The translations under genes and the position numbers were made by a program. A DNA stretch of 64,000 nucleotides, taken from assembly GCA_965657215.1 (NCBI GenBank), contig CBFHNR010000002.1, positions 1 through 64,000 of the forward strand. Reading direction: 5' to 3'. Under the pieces are notes generated by a model. The model was not told the origin of the DNA. It searched no databases and was given only the letters and a program-made list of their open reading frames with translations. This DNA is from JAHEJA01 sp965657215 (GTDB taxonomy: Bacteria > Pseudomonadota > Alphaproteobacteria > Rhodobacterales > Rhodobacteraceae). Positions within the stretch are counted from its first letter, which is position 1. Each line of letters starts with the position of its first letter. Shown here piece by piece: positions 1 to 8,868 of the stretch.

Positions 1-1
1 A

Positions 2-76
2 AACTTGAAACCATGGCCTGTGAACAACGCAGAGCAGAACTGGTATTCAAAAGACCTCTATAAGGTCGCTGACTAA
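2..76 (+). CDS. ABC peptide transporter substrate-binding protein, C-terminal end (partial)
   Basis: An open frame enters from the left edge and stops at TAA 74-76, giving 24 residues that end NWYSKDLYKVAD. This kind of tail is usual for family 5 periplasmic binding proteins of peptide or dipeptide transporters, and the gene is followed on the same strand by two permeases and two ATPases of that family, so it is most likely the binding protein of that system. Only the tail is visible, so the substrate cannot be judged. Confidence 0.6.
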   Translation, partial: NLKPWPVNNAEQNWYSKDLYKVAD

Positions 77-86
77 GCACGAAAAC

Positions 87-111
87 GAGGGCGCCCCATG
101 CGGGTGCCCTC
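87..111 (+). other. Intercistronic stem-loop after the binding protein gene
   Basis: A 10-bp stem (GAGGGCGCCC at 87-96 with GGGTGCCCTC at 102-111, one G-T wobble) closes a 5-base loop. No T-run follows, so it is not a classical terminator. Such hairpins after binding-protein genes commonly stabilise the upstream message or partly attenuate transcription, so that the binding protein is made in excess over the permeases. That role is inference here. Confidence 0.5.
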
Positions 112-141
112 AAACTTTGGTCCTCAAGGGCACTTTCCAAC

Positions 142-1065
142 ATGTTAAATCTTATCTTGCGTCGCTTTGCGATTGCGATCCCGACGTTGTTGATCCTGAC
201 GATCATTACGTTTTATCTGATGCATTCGGCACCGGGTGGTCCATTCACCTCTGAAAAACCTCTACCGCCTCAAGTTATGGCGAATATTGAGGCTAAATAT
301 GGGCTGAACGAACCTCTCCCAAAACAGTTGTTTAATTATATCACAGGTATTGTGACCCAATTCGATTTCGGGCCGTCCTTTAAATACAAGGACAGAACGG
401 TCAACGATATTATATCCCAAGGTTTGCCGATTACGTTGATATACGGGACCTTTGCGTTTTTGTTTGCTGTGATCTTTGGGGTGAGTTTAGGGGTCTTTGC
501 CGCCGTTAATCAGAACTCTAAATTTGATTATCTGGCCGTTGGCTTCACAATGGTTGCGCAAGTATTGCCAAATTTTGTCATGGGGCCGATCTTGATCTTG
601 ATTTTCACTCTGTGGCTTGGATGGTTGCCGGGCGGCGGTTGGAATGGGGGCCAGTGGCAAAACATCGTTATGCCTGTCATCGCTTTGGGGACGTCCTATA
701 TGGCCTCTATTGCGCGATTGACGCGTTCGTCCATGTTAGAAGTCTTGCGATCCAATTTTATCCTCACAGCGCGCGCGAAAGGAATTCCCGAAAAAACAAT
801 CATTTGGCGTCATGCGTTAAAGCCTGCGATGTTGCCAGTGATTTCCTATCTTGCCCCCGTGTTCGTTTATATGATCACAGGCTCCTTCATCATTGATATG
901 ATCTTTTCGACGGGCGGTTTGGGATATTACTTTATCAACTCGGCCTATAATCGTGATTACGCCGTGATGATGGAAATTACCCTTCTTTTGGGAAGCTTGA
1001 CCATTTTCTTTAACCTTGTCGTGGATGTGATCTACGGCTGGATTGACCCTCAGATCAGGTATTAA
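142..1065 (+). CDS. Peptide ABC transporter permease, OppB/DppB type
   Basis: Inner-membrane permease subunit of a peptide or oligopeptide importer. The 307-residue protein starts with the typical RRFAIAIPTLLILTIITFYLMH first membrane segment, has a periplasmic section at about residues 30-95, then five further membrane segments. The cytoplasmic EAA loop that contacts the ATPases is seen around residues 209-230 (ARAKGI...WRHALKPAMLP). Length matches the family. It is the first of four tightly packed transporter genes. Related systems in this family also carry opines, nickel or glutathione, so the exact substrate is open. Confidence 0.9.
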   Translation: MLNLILRRFAIAIPTLLILTIITFYLMHSAPGGPFTSEKPLPPQVMANIEAKYGLNEPLPKQLFNYITGIVTQFDFGPSFKYKDRTVNDIISQGLPITLIYGTFAFLFAVIFGVSLGVFAAVNQNSKFDYLAVGFTMVAQVLPNFVMGPILILIFTLWLGWLPGGGWNGGQWQNIVMPVIALGTSYMASIARLTRSSMLEVLRSNFILTARAKGIPEKTIIWRHALKPAMLPVISYLAPVFVYMITGSFIIDMIFSTGGLGYYFINSAYNRDYAVMMEITLLLGSLTIFFNLVVDVIYGWIDPQIRY

Positions 1066-1069
1066 TGCC

Positions 1070-2005
1070 ATGCGGACAGTTTTTGAAAAAGACAAAATGG
1101 ATGCCTTGGCGGACAACTTGGCAAATATGGACCCTGTCAAAGGGCGGTCCTTATGGACCGACGCAAGGAAACGCTATGCGGCCAATCGCGCGGCGATGTG
1201 GTCAACTTATGTTTTGCTGGCTGTTGTACTATTCGCCCTCTTTGGCGGCTTATTCGCGCAATATAGTAATGAAGAGATAGACTGGAATATTCTAGGCTCC
1301 GTCGCCGAAAAAGGGGGGCCGTCGATTGAGTCGGGTCACTACTTTGGGGTTGATGATTTGGGGCGTGATCTTTATGCGCGCGTCATTCAAGGATCGCAAG
1401 TGTCCTTGATGGTTGGCTTTATCGGGGCCTTTGTTGCGGTCTTTGTTGGCACGCTTTATGGCGCGATTGCAGGCTATGTGGGCGGTCGTGTTGATAGTGT
1501 GATGATGCGGATCGTCGATATTTTGAATGCGGTTCCGTTCTTTTTCATTTTGATCCTGTTGCTCGTGGTTTTTGGTCGCAGCATTCTCATGATCTTTATC
1601 GGAGTTGGTCTTGTAAACTGGCTCGGCGTGGCCCGTGTTGTGCGTGGCCAAACCCTCAGCCTCAAGAACAAAGAGTTCATCGAAACGGCGCGCGCAACAG
1701 GGGTGCCGACGTTTACGATTATTCGCCGTCACATTATCCCGAACCTTTTGGGCGTGGTGATTGTCTATGGATCGCTTTTGGTGCCTGATATGATCTTAGC
1801 GGAAAGCGTGATTTCATTCCTCGGCGTGGGTGTTCAAGAACCAGACACCAGTTGGGGCGTTTTGATTTCAGAGGGAACCAGCACGATGCAATATGGGACC
1901 TATTGGCAAATCGGGTTCCCTCTGTTCTTCTTTACGGTCGTTTTGTTTTGTTTCTTCTACATTGGTGATGGACTGCGCGATGCGCTTGATCCCAAAGATC
2001 GATAG
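1070..2005 (+). CDS. Peptide ABC transporter permease, OppC/DppC type
   Basis: Second membrane subunit of the same importer. The family hallmark is visible after the first membrane segment (DDLGRDLYARVIQGSQVSL), and the EAA loop lies near the C-terminus (ETARATGVPTFTIIRRHIIP), followed by FLGVGVQEPDTSWG, typical of DppC/OppC. I chose ATG 1070, 4 bases after the stop of the upstream permease. An in-frame ATG-less extension to 1043 would overlap that gene. The N-terminal 40 residues are cytoplasmic and charged, as in other OppC proteins. Product is 311 residues. Confidence 0.9.
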   Translation: MRTVFEKDKMDALADNLANMDPVKGRSLWTDARKRYAANRAAMWSTYVLLAVVLFALFGGLFAQYSNEEIDWNILGSVAEKGGPSIESGHYFGVDDLGRDLYARVIQGSQVSLMVGFIGAFVAVFVGTLYGAIAGYVGGRVDSVMMRIVDILNAVPFFFILILLLVVFGRSILMIFIGVGLVNWLGVARVVRGQTLSLKNKEFIETARATGVPTFTIIRRHIIPNLLGVVIVYGSLLVPDMILAESVISFLGVGVQEPDTSWGVLISEGTSTMQYGTYWQIGFPLFFFTVVLFCFFYIGDGLRDALDPKDR

Positions 2006-2013
2006 GTGGTGTG

Positions 2014-2979
2014 ATGACTTTACTTTCTGTTGAAAACCTATCGGTTGAATTTGAAACCAATGATGGGCGCGTACAGGCGGTTGATAACATCAATTTTTCT
2101 GTTGATCGGGGACAATCGCTTGCCATTGTTGGTGAAAGTGGCTCGGGAAAATCGCAGACTGTGTTTTCTCTGATGGGGCTTTTGGCGCAAAATGGTCGGG
2201 CCTCTGGGCGCGCTGTTTTGGATGGGCAGGATATCCTCAACATCCCGACGGCGCAGCTTAATCATATTCGTGCTGAACGCATGGCGATGATTTTTCAGGA
2301 TCCTATGACCTCGTTGAACCCCTATATGCGGGTCAGTGATCAAATGGCCGAAGTCTTGGTGCATCATCGGGGCATGTCAAAGCGCGATGCCATCAAACGA
2401 TCGGTTGATTTGTTGGATGCGGTTCGCATTCCAGAAGCGGCAAAACGTGTTCAAATGTTCCCGCATGAATTTTCAGGTGGCATGCGGCAGCGCGTTATGA
2501 TTGCGATGGCGCTCTTGTGCGAACCTGATCTCTTGATTGCGGATGAACCTACGACAGCTTTGGATGTGACGGTTCAAGAACAGATCATGGATCTCTTGGC
2601 CAATCTGCAAAAAGAATTGAACATGGCAATGATCTTGATCACGAATGATTTGGGTGTCGTGGCGGCCAACTGCCAAGAGATGCTGGTTCTCTATGGGGGA
2701 CAGGTGATGGAGCAAGGCACGACCAAAGACCTCTTCGCAAGCCCAAGCCATCCCTATACGCGCGGTTTGCTGCATGCGATCCCGCGGTTGGATCAGGACA
2801 CAGAGGCGCTTCAGTCTATTCCAGGAAGTCCGCCAAATATGATGAACATGCCCAAGGGATGTCCGTTTTCACCGCGGTGTGATTTTGTGCGCGATATCTG
2901 TCACAGCACACTCCCAAGCTTGGCATCTTTTGAAACCCGTCAGCGTGCCTGCCATGTCGCATCAGGAGAGTTGTCATGA
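2014..2979 (+). CDS. Peptide ABC transporter ATP-binding protein, OppD/DppD type
   Basis: ATPase subunit of the importer. In order: Walker A GESGSGKS, Q-loop FQDPMTSLNPY, signature FSGGMRQRV, Walker B LLIADEPTTALD, then the C-terminal oligopeptide-transporter extension with four cysteines (GCPFSPRCDFV...C...C), which in relatives binds an iron-sulfur cluster. The switch-loop histidine is replaced: the sequence reads ILITNDLGVV (Asn211) where the family has ITHDLGVV. The Walker motifs are intact, so this could be a degenerate site in an asymmetric OppD/OppF pair. ATG 2014 is preceded by AGGTGG at 2004-2009; a GTG at 2011 would add one residue. Confidence 0.9.
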   Translation: MTLLSVENLSVEFETNDGRVQAVDNINFSVDRGQSLAIVGESGSGKSQTVFSLMGLLAQNGRASGRAVLDGQDILNIPTAQLNHIRAERMAMIFQDPMTSLNPYMRVSDQMAEVLVHHRGMSKRDAIKRSVDLLDAVRIPEAAKRVQMFPHEFSGGMRQRVMIAMALLCEPDLLIADEPTTALDVTVQEQIMDLLANLQKELNMAMILITNDLGVVAANCQEMLVLYGGQVMEQGTTKDLFASPSHPYTRGLLHAIPRLDQDTEALQSIPGSPPNMMNMPKGCPFSPRCDFVRDICHSTLPSLASFETRQRACHVASGELS

Positions 2980-3968
2980 GCAAACCTATTCTAGAAGTCC
3001 GCGACCTCAGTGTGACCTTTGATGTGAACCCGCGCGGCGCAATGCCGTGGACACGTCCCCTCAAATTAAAGGCGGTTGATCAGGTTAGCTTTGATCTCAA
3101 ACGCGGTGAAACGCTCGGGATCGTTGGGGAAAGTGGTTGTGGCAAATCAACCCTTGCTCGAGCTGTTATTCGCATGCTCCCTGCGTCAAATGGGTCTGTC
3201 ACATGGATGGGGACGCCCATCTTTGATCTCTCGCATCGGGAGATGACGGCCCTTCGAAAAGATGTTCAGATGATCTTTCAAGATCCGCTGGCCTCGCTTG
3301 ATCCGCGTATGACGATCGGCCAAATCGTGGCGGAGCCGTTGATCACCCATCAACCGAAATTGTCGCGCGTGGAGCGTGACAAAGAAGTGCGGGCTGTATT
3401 GGATCGCGTTGGAATTTTACCTAGCATGATCAACCGCTATCCGCATGAATTTTCAGGCGGGCAATGTCAGCGGATCGGCATTGCACGGGCCTTGATTACA
3501 AAGCCAGATTTGATCGTCTGTGATGAACCTGTCTCGGCGCTTGATGTGTCCATTCAGGCCCAAGTGATCAACCTCTTGATGGAGCTTCAGGCCGAATTGG
3601 GCCTCTCCCTTATCTTTATCGCGCATGATTTATCGGTTGTGAAACATATCTCAGATCGCGTGATGGTTCTTTATTTGGGAAATATGGTGGAATTGGCGGA
3701 CAGCAAAAGCCTCTATTCCAATGCCAAACATCCTTATACTAAGGCATTGATTGCCTCGGTGCCTGTCCCTGATCCGACGTACGCGCGCCCCCCATTGGAT
3801 GAAATGTTGGCAGGTGACTTGCCCTCGCCAATCAATCCACCTTCAGGTTGCGTATTTCGGACGCGGTGTTCCAAGGCCACTGAGATTTGTTCCCGTGACA
3901 AACCAATTGCCGATGCGGTCACGGAGGGTCATCATGTGGCCTGTCATCACTGGCGCGAGGGGGTTTAG
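2976..3968 (+). CDS. Peptide ABC transporter ATP-binding protein, OppF/DppF type
   Basis: Second ATPase of the importer, overlapping oppD by 4 bases (ATGA), a sign of translational coupling. Walker A GESGCGKST, Q-loop FQDPLASLDPR, signature FSGGQCQRI, Walker B LIVCDEPVSALD and an intact switch loop FIAHDLSVV are all present, so this subunit has the full catalytic set, unlike its partner. The C-terminal oligopeptide extension ends with CVFRTRCSKATEIC and a further Cys in HHVACHH, again the pattern of the iron-sulfur motif of this family. 330 residues, normal length. Confidence 0.9.
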   Translation: MSKPILEVRDLSVTFDVNPRGAMPWTRPLKLKAVDQVSFDLKRGETLGIVGESGCGKSTLARAVIRMLPASNGSVTWMGTPIFDLSHREMTALRKDVQMIFQDPLASLDPRMTIGQIVAEPLITHQPKLSRVERDKEVRAVLDRVGILPSMINRYPHEFSGGQCQRIGIARALITKPDLIVCDEPVSALDVSIQAQVINLLMELQAELGLSLIFIAHDLSVVKHISDRVMVLYLGNMVELADSKSLYSNAKHPYTKALIASVPVPDPTYARPPLDEMLAGDLPSPINPPSGCVFRTRCSKATEICSRDKPIADAVTEGHHVACHHWREGV

Positions 3969-4769
3969 ATGTCGATTGAGTTATCGTTAGCGATAAAAAC
4001 CGATTTGATGGTCGAAGGGCCGAGATCGCGTATTACCTATGAAGGCGACATCGCAATCGTGCGAACCCCAGATTTACCGAGCTATTATTTCGGCAATTTC
4101 CTCGTCTTTGATGAGGCGCCGACGGCTGCGATGTTTCAAACCTATATTGATCGCTTTTACGCGGCATTCAAACAGGATCCAGAGGTTAAACATGTCACTT
4201 TGCAATGGGTCCAAGATATAGCGCCTTCACCAGAGGTGATGGCTTTGGCCAAGCAATTGGGATATACTTATTCACGTGATGCTGTTTTGGTGAGCCCTCA
4301 GCCCACGGCACATCGTGACATGTCCCACAGCTACGAGCTACGTGTGATACAGACGGATCAAGACTGGGAGCTTGTGACGCAGTCCCAAATTGAAATCGGA
4401 TCAGAGACCTATAAACAGCCGAGCTTTCCTGATTTCATGCGCTCGAAAATGCTGACACGGCGGGACTTGGTTGATCAAGGCAATGGAATTTGGGTGGCCG
4501 CCTTTGATCAAGAGACCTGCATTGGTGACATGGGAATTTATGCGACAGATGGCATTGCGCGGTATCAATCGGTTGGAACCAAAAAATCCTACCGCGGACA
4601 GGGATTAGCAGGACAGCTGATTGCATTTGCCGCCAATGAAATTGGGCAACCGGTTGAGACCTATGTTATTATTGCAGAGGCAGAGAGCACCGCGCATCGT
4701 CTCTATGCAAAATGCGGATTTGATCTAAAAGAGCACTGTCATTCCTTTTGCAAATATCCTGACGAATAG
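3969..4769 (+). CDS. GNAT-family N-acetyltransferase
   Basis: Begins directly after the oppF stop codon (TAG 3966-3968, ATG 3969), so it is probably the last gene of the transporter operon. The C-terminal half is a GNAT fold: the acetyl-CoA loop reads SYRGQGLAGQLI, followed by the usual AESTAHRLYAKCGF end, where a residue of the ageing substrate pocket is common. The N-terminal 120 residues look like a second, degenerate GNAT-like half without the loop. The acceptor is unknown; the link to a peptide importer suggests an amino-acid or peptide substrate, but that is inference. Confidence 0.75.
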   Translation: MSIELSLAIKTDLMVEGPRSRITYEGDIAIVRTPDLPSYYFGNFLVFDEAPTAAMFQTYIDRFYAAFKQDPEVKHVTLQWVQDIAPSPEVMALAKQLGYTYSRDAVLVSPQPTAHRDMSHSYELRVIQTDQDWELVTQSQIEIGSETYKQPSFPDFMRSKMLTRRDLVDQGNGIWVAAFDQETCIGDMGIYATDGIARYQSVGTKKSYRGQGLAGQLIAFAANEIGQPVETYVIIAEAESTAHRLYAKCGFDLKEHCHSFCKYPDE

Positions 4770-4827
4770 ATCGGACTTGCAAAGGCGGCCGAGCTTTGCT
4801 CTTGTAGCCTCCAACAGGAGACCCGTC

Positions 4828-5586
4828 ATGACACAGAATTACGCAATATACCCAAGCCTAAAAGGTAAAAACGTTCTTGTTTCCGGCGGCGCGTCGGGAA
4901 TCGGAGCTGAAATTGTAAAAGGTTTCGCTGAGCAGGGCGCCCATGTCGCGTTTTTAGATATGGATGCCACAGCAAGCCAAGCCTTGGTGGATGGGATCGA
5001 CGGTTCCGTGACCTATGAGCTCTGTGATTTGCGCGATATCGATGCGCTCAAGGCCTCTATAGATCGTTTGCGCGACCGTATTGGAGGATTTGATGTCTTG
5101 GTCAATAACGCGGCGCGAGATGATCGCCATGATTGGCGTGATGTGACGAGCGACTATTACGACGAACGCATTCAAGCGAATTTGAAACACTTCTTTTTCA
5201 CCATTCAGGCTGTTGCGCCGGATATGATTGAAAAAGGGGGCGGCTCTATCATTAATATGGGCTCGAATTCCTGGATGGAAGCCGGCGCAGGGTTCCCGAT
5301 TTATGGCAGCGCAAAGTCCGCAGTGCACGGATTAACCCGCACTATGGCGCGCGATTTAGGAGATCATCGCATTCGCGTGAATACTGTTGTGCCTGGATGG
5401 ATCATGACACAGCGTCAAAAGGATCTTTGGATTACGCCTGAAGCCTTGGAAAAACAGCGGGATCGCCAGTGTTTGCCCGATATGATCGAACCACATTATG
5501 TCGCTAGAATGGTGTTTTTCTTGGCTGCGGATGACTCGGCTATGTGCAGCGCGAACAACTATATGGTCGAAGCGGGATCGATTTAA
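4828..5586 (+). CDS. SDR-family aldose dehydrogenase, D-xylose/L-arabinose 1-dehydrogenase-like
   Basis: Classical short-chain dehydrogenase of 252 residues. The NAD(P) motif GGASGIG is at 20-26, NNAA at 93-96, catalytic Ser about 146, Tyr159 and Lys163 (YGSAK). The start YAIYPSLKGK and the stretches DVLVNNAxxDDRH and GSxSWM closely resemble the NAD-dependent xylose dehydrogenase XylB of Caulobacter, so an aldose 1-dehydrogenase making a sugar lactone is the best guess. ATG 4828 has AGGAG at 4816-4820; a TTG further upstream (4777) lacks one. It sits before a TRAP operon, which may bring in a sugar acid or related substrate. Confidence 0.75.
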   Translation: MTQNYAIYPSLKGKNVLVSGGASGIGAEIVKGFAEQGAHVAFLDMDATASQALVDGIDGSVTYELCDLRDIDALKASIDRLRDRIGGFDVLVNNAARDDRHDWRDVTSDYYDERIQANLKHFFFTIQAVAPDMIEKGGGSIINMGSNSWMEAGAGFPIYGSAKSAVHGLTRTMARDLGDHRIRVNTVVPGWIMTQRQKDLWITPEALEKQRDRQCLPDMIEPHYVARMVFFLAADDSAMCSANNYMVEAGSI

Positions 5587-5638
5587 ACACGTCAAAACTA
5601 TAGTGTTGTTCGGGACAAAGAGCTGCTTCGCGCTTGGA

Positions 5639-5704
5639 TATAATCAATCTCGTGGTTTCTTTCCTTGCGTTGTGCAGTTTGCGCGCTAACATCCTCTTAT
5701 AAGA
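5639..5704 (+). promoter_or_regulatory. dctPQM leader with a -10-like box and a palindrome
   Basis: The 135-base gap before dctP holds a perfect -10 hexamer TATAAT at 5639-5644, though no good -35 lies 16-18 bases upstream. A perfect 10-base palindrome TCTTATAAGA at 5695-5704 lies just before the ribosome binding site, a position suited to a repressor operator. Both roles are inferred from position only. Confidence 0.3.
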
Positions 5705-5721
5705 ATAAATGGGAGGAAATA

Positions 5722-6729
5722 ATGAAATCAACTTTTGCAAAAATCGCTATTGCGACTGTCTCAATGGCAATTGCTACAGAAGCAATGTCAGAAGAATGGA
5801 ATGTCTCTGTTTGGGGCAAGCGGCGTGCCTTTACTGAGCACGTTGAAAAATTGGCTGAATTGGTCTCTGCGAAAACCAATGGCGAATTTACGATGAATGT
5901 GAGCTATGGTGGTCTATCGAAAAACCGTGAAAACCTTGATGGGATTTCTATTGGCGCTTTCGAGATGGCGCAATTTTGTGCAGGATATCACCGCGACAAG
6001 AACCCAACTATAACGGTTCTTGAGCTTCCATTCTTGGGTGTAAACACGCTTGACGAAGAAGTCGCCGTGAGCCACGCAGTCTATGCGCATCCTGCTGTTG
6101 AAAAAGACTTGGGTCGCTGGAATGCCAAGCTTTTGATGACCTCACCGATGCCGCAATATAACTTGGTCGGTACAGGGGATCCTATTGACACCCTTGATGG
6201 GATGAAGGGCATGCGGGTTCGCGCCACTGGGGGTATCGGGGATGCCTTTAAATCTGTGGGTGCGGTTCCAACTTCTGTGACTAGCTCTGAGGCATATAAC
6301 GCGATGGAGTCGGGTGTTGTGGATACGGTCGCTTTTGCGCAGCATGCGCATTTGTCATTCCGCACGATTGATCAGGCGACCTGGTGGACCGAGAACTTGA
6401 ACCCGGGCACTGTGAATTGTCCTGTTGTGGTAAATGTCGATGCCTATGAGGGATTGTCTGATGAGCACCGCGCGGCATTAGATAGCTCTGTTGACGAGGC
6501 GATTACTTATTACCTCGAAAACTACGGCAGCCTTTTGGATCGTTGGGAAGGTATTCTTGCAGAAAAGAATGTGAAGAAAGTTAATTTCTCAGAAGACGAA
6601 CTCAACAGCTTTAGATCAATTGCAGCTGATCCCATTCGTGAGAAATGGATTGCAGATATGACAGCCCAAGGCATTCCTGGCCAAGAGCTCTATGATCTTG
6701 TCATGAAAACATTGGCTGACATGCGTTAA
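5722..6729 (+). CDS. TRAP transporter substrate-binding protein, DctP family
   Basis: Periplasmic binding protein of a TRAP importer. Signal peptide at about residues 1-23 (MKSTFAKIAIATVSMAIA), then the DctP fold: ELPFLG, the conserved MRVRATGG arginine region that holds the substrate carboxylate, SEAYNAMESGVVD typical of the family. 335 residues, normal length. ATG 5722 is set by a strong GGGAGG at 5711-5716. It is followed by the small and large membrane subunits, forming a complete system. Substrate not predictable from sequence; TRAP ligands are usually organic acids. The upstream sugar dehydrogenase hints at a sugar acid. Confidence 0.9.
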   Translation: MKSTFAKIAIATVSMAIATEAMSEEWNVSVWGKRRAFTEHVEKLAELVSAKTNGEFTMNVSYGGLSKNRENLDGISIGAFEMAQFCAGYHRDKNPTITVLELPFLGVNTLDEEVAVSHAVYAHPAVEKDLGRWNAKLLMTSPMPQYNLVGTGDPIDTLDGMKGMRVRATGGIGDAFKSVGAVPTSVTSSEAYNAMESGVVDTVAFAQHAHLSFRTIDQATWWTENLNPGTVNCPVVVNVDAYEGLSDEHRAALDSSVDEAITYYLENYGSLLDRWEGILAEKNVKKVNFSEDELNSFRSIAADPIREKWIADMTAQGIPGQELYDLVMKTLADMR

Positions 6730-6783
6730 TATTGGTTTGGGGCAAGCACGTCTTGCCCCATTTCATCAATAAGGGAGGACCGC

Positions 6784-7416
6784 ATGGCAGGTGCAGCTGT
6801 GTTAGAGGATGGCTCAGTTCTGAGCCGTCTTGATAGTCATTTATACTCTGTCGAACAAAAAGTTGCGATCTTTTCAGGTGTCGCAACTTTGATGTTGATG
6901 GTCTTGGCAGTTGTGTCGGTGACAGGGCGGATTGCATTTAATCAACCGCTGCCGGGCTATGTGGATTGGATTTCTCAGGCACTGCCGTTTATCGCATTTC
7001 TAGGGCTGTCTTATACACAGCGTGACGGTGGTCATATTCGAATGGACATTGTTGTGGGTCAGTTGCAGGGACGCCCGCTTTGGGCTGCGGAATGTGTAAC
7101 CTCGATTGTCACGCTTTTTATCGTTGTCGTCCTTATTTTTGGGTCTTGGTCGCATTTTGGGCGGAGCTTTGATTGGGCCGCACCGATGTGGAGCCGCGAT
7201 AGCACGATTGACCTTAACCTTCCGATTTGGCCGACCAAAATTTTGGTCCCTGCAATGTTTAGCATTCTGGCTCTGCGTTCTGTTATTCAAATCATTGGAT
7301 ATGGGCGCGCCTTTGTCTTGGGGCTAGAGACACCCGTTGCGGTTCCCCTCATGCAATCTGTTGCAGAACAAGCGGCGGCCGAAGCCGCTCTTGTTGTTGA
7401 CGAAAAGGATCACTAG
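6784..7416 (+). CDS. TRAP transporter small membrane subunit, DctQ family
   Basis: 210-residue inner-membrane protein with four predicted membrane segments (about residues 32-55, 65-82, 100-123 and 150-178) and the short DGGHIRMD loop that is typical of DctQ proteins after the second segment. The C-terminal tail is Ala/Glu-rich and cytoplasmic. The start is set by GGGAGGA ending about 6 bases upstream of ATG 6784. It pairs with the large subunit, which begins 3 bases after this gene's stop codon, so the two are cotranscribed and probably coupled. Confidence 0.88.
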   Translation: MAGAAVLEDGSVLSRLDSHLYSVEQKVAIFSGVATLMLMVLAVVSVTGRIAFNQPLPGYVDWISQALPFIAFLGLSYTQRDGGHIRMDIVVGQLQGRPLWAAECVTSIVTLFIVVVLIFGSWSHFGRSFDWAAPMWSRDSTIDLNLPIWPTKILVPAMFSILALRSVIQIIGYGRAFVLGLETPVAVPLMQSVAEQAAAEAALVVDEKDH

Positions 7417-7419
7417 CCC

Positions 7420-8820
7420 ATGGAACCGATTGATATTGGCATCGCTGTTTCAGGTGTCTTGCTCCTGTTTGTGATCTTGGGAATGCGTGTGGCCTTTGCT
7501 GCGGCATTGGCTGGATTTTTGGGTTTGATTTGGATTTTTTGGGCCAAGAAAGGTTATGACCCAGAAGATTTTTCTTGGGCCTTTAGTGTGGCCATGAAAA
7601 CCGCAGGGCAGGTGCCACATTCCAAAGTGTCTACAGAGGCCTTGTCTCTTATTCCGACCTTTATCCTAATTGGATATTTGGCCTATTATGCGGGCCTCAC
7701 CAAGGCCCTATTTGAGGCGGCCAAACGCTGGGTTGGATGGTTACCCGGTGGCATGGCTGTATCGACTATTTTTGCGACGGCTGGCTTTGCGGCTGTCTCT
7801 GGGGCGTCTGTCGCGACGGCGGCGGTCTTTGCGCGTATTTCCATTCCTGAAATGTTAAAGTTGGGATACGACAAACGCTTTGCCGCAGGTGTGGTCGCCG
7901 CAGGGGGGACATTGGCTTCGCTCATTCCGCCCTCTGCAATTTTGGTGATCTATGCCATTATCGTGGAACAAAACGTTGGTATGCTGCTATTGGCTGGATT
8001 TATTCCGGGGGCCTTTTCTGCGCTTATCTACGGGGCTTTGATTGTTGGGCTCGCGCTTAGTATCAAAAATTTCGGCCCGCCTGTGACAGGATACACATGG
8101 GCAGAACGGTTCAAGGCCTTGCCACCTGCTTTGCCGATCTTTTTCGTGGTCTTTATCATTATCTTTTTCATCTATAACCCCTTTGGCGACAAAGCCTTTG
8201 GCACGCCAACCGAAGGGGGCGCGTTGGGTGCGGCTGTTGTGTTGATCTATGCGCTTGCCAAGGGCATGAAATGGGCGCAACTGCGAACCGCTTTGATGGA
8301 AACAGCGAAACTTAGCGCAATGATCTTTGCCATTATCTGGGGGGTGTTGATCTATGTGCGCTTCTTAGGTTTTGCACAGCTGCCCTCCGCCTTTGCGGAT
8401 TATATTACGGGATTAGAGCAATCACCGATGATTACGCTTTTGATGATCTTATTGGCCTATGCCGTTTTGGGGATGTTCATGGATGCGATTGGCATGCTCT
8501 TGCTCACGCTTCCTGTGGTCTATCCCGCAGTGATGGCTCTGAACGGTGGGGAATTCGTCACAGCAGCCGATAGCGCCTTTGGGATGAATGGGACCATGTG
8601 TGCCATATGGTTCGGGATATTGGTCGTTAAGATGGCAGAGTTCTGCTTGATTACCCCGCCCATTGGTCTGAACTGTTTTGTTGTGGCTGGGGTCCATGAT
8701 GACATAAGCGTTCAAGATGTCTTTCGCGGCGTAACCCCGTTTTTTATCGCGGATGCGGTGACGATTGCCTTGCTTGTGGCCTTTCCTCAAATTGTTTTGT
8801 GGTTACCGTCGCTGGTATAG
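7420..8820 (+). CDS. TRAP transporter large membrane subunit, DctM family
   Basis: Transport channel of the TRAP system, 466 residues with about twelve membrane segments. Family signatures include GASVATAAVFARISIPEM, the GGTLASLIPPSAILVIYAIIVEQNVG stretch that lines the ion and substrate site, and the second inverted copy MDAIGMLLLTLPVVYPA...CLITPPIGLNCFV. Together with dctP and dctQ it makes a sodium-driven importer at the inner membrane. The operon ends here, at a strong hairpin just downstream. Confidence 0.9.
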   Translation: MEPIDIGIAVSGVLLLFVILGMRVAFAAALAGFLGLIWIFWAKKGYDPEDFSWAFSVAMKTAGQVPHSKVSTEALSLIPTFILIGYLAYYAGLTKALFEAAKRWVGWLPGGMAVSTIFATAGFAAVSGASVATAAVFARISIPEMLKLGYDKRFAAGVVAAGGTLASLIPPSAILVIYAIIVEQNVGMLLLAGFIPGAFSALIYGALIVGLALSIKNFGPPVTGYTWAERFKALPPALPIFFVVFIIIFFIYNPFGDKAFGTPTEGGALGAAVVLIYALAKGMKWAQLRTALMETAKLSAMIFAIIWGVLIYVRFLGFAQLPSAFADYITGLEQSPMITLLMILLAYAVLGMFMDAIGMLLLTLPVVYPAVMALNGGEFVTAADSAFGMNGTMCAIWFGILVVKMAEFCLITPPIGLNCFVVAGVHDDISVQDVFRGVTPFFIADAVTIALLVAFPQIVLWLPSLV

Positions 8821-8822
8821 AA

Positions 8823-8846
8823 AAAGGGCGCTCTGTAGCGCCCTTT
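8823..8846. terminator. Bidirectional terminator between dctM and kdsA
   Basis: A perfect 10-bp stem AAAGGGCGCT / AGCGCCCTTT with a 4-base loop lies between the convergent dctM and kdsA genes. A-rich and T-rich flanks on either side let it work in both directions. Confidence 0.8.
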
Positions 8847-8868
8847 AATTATCTATCCCTATTCGGCC

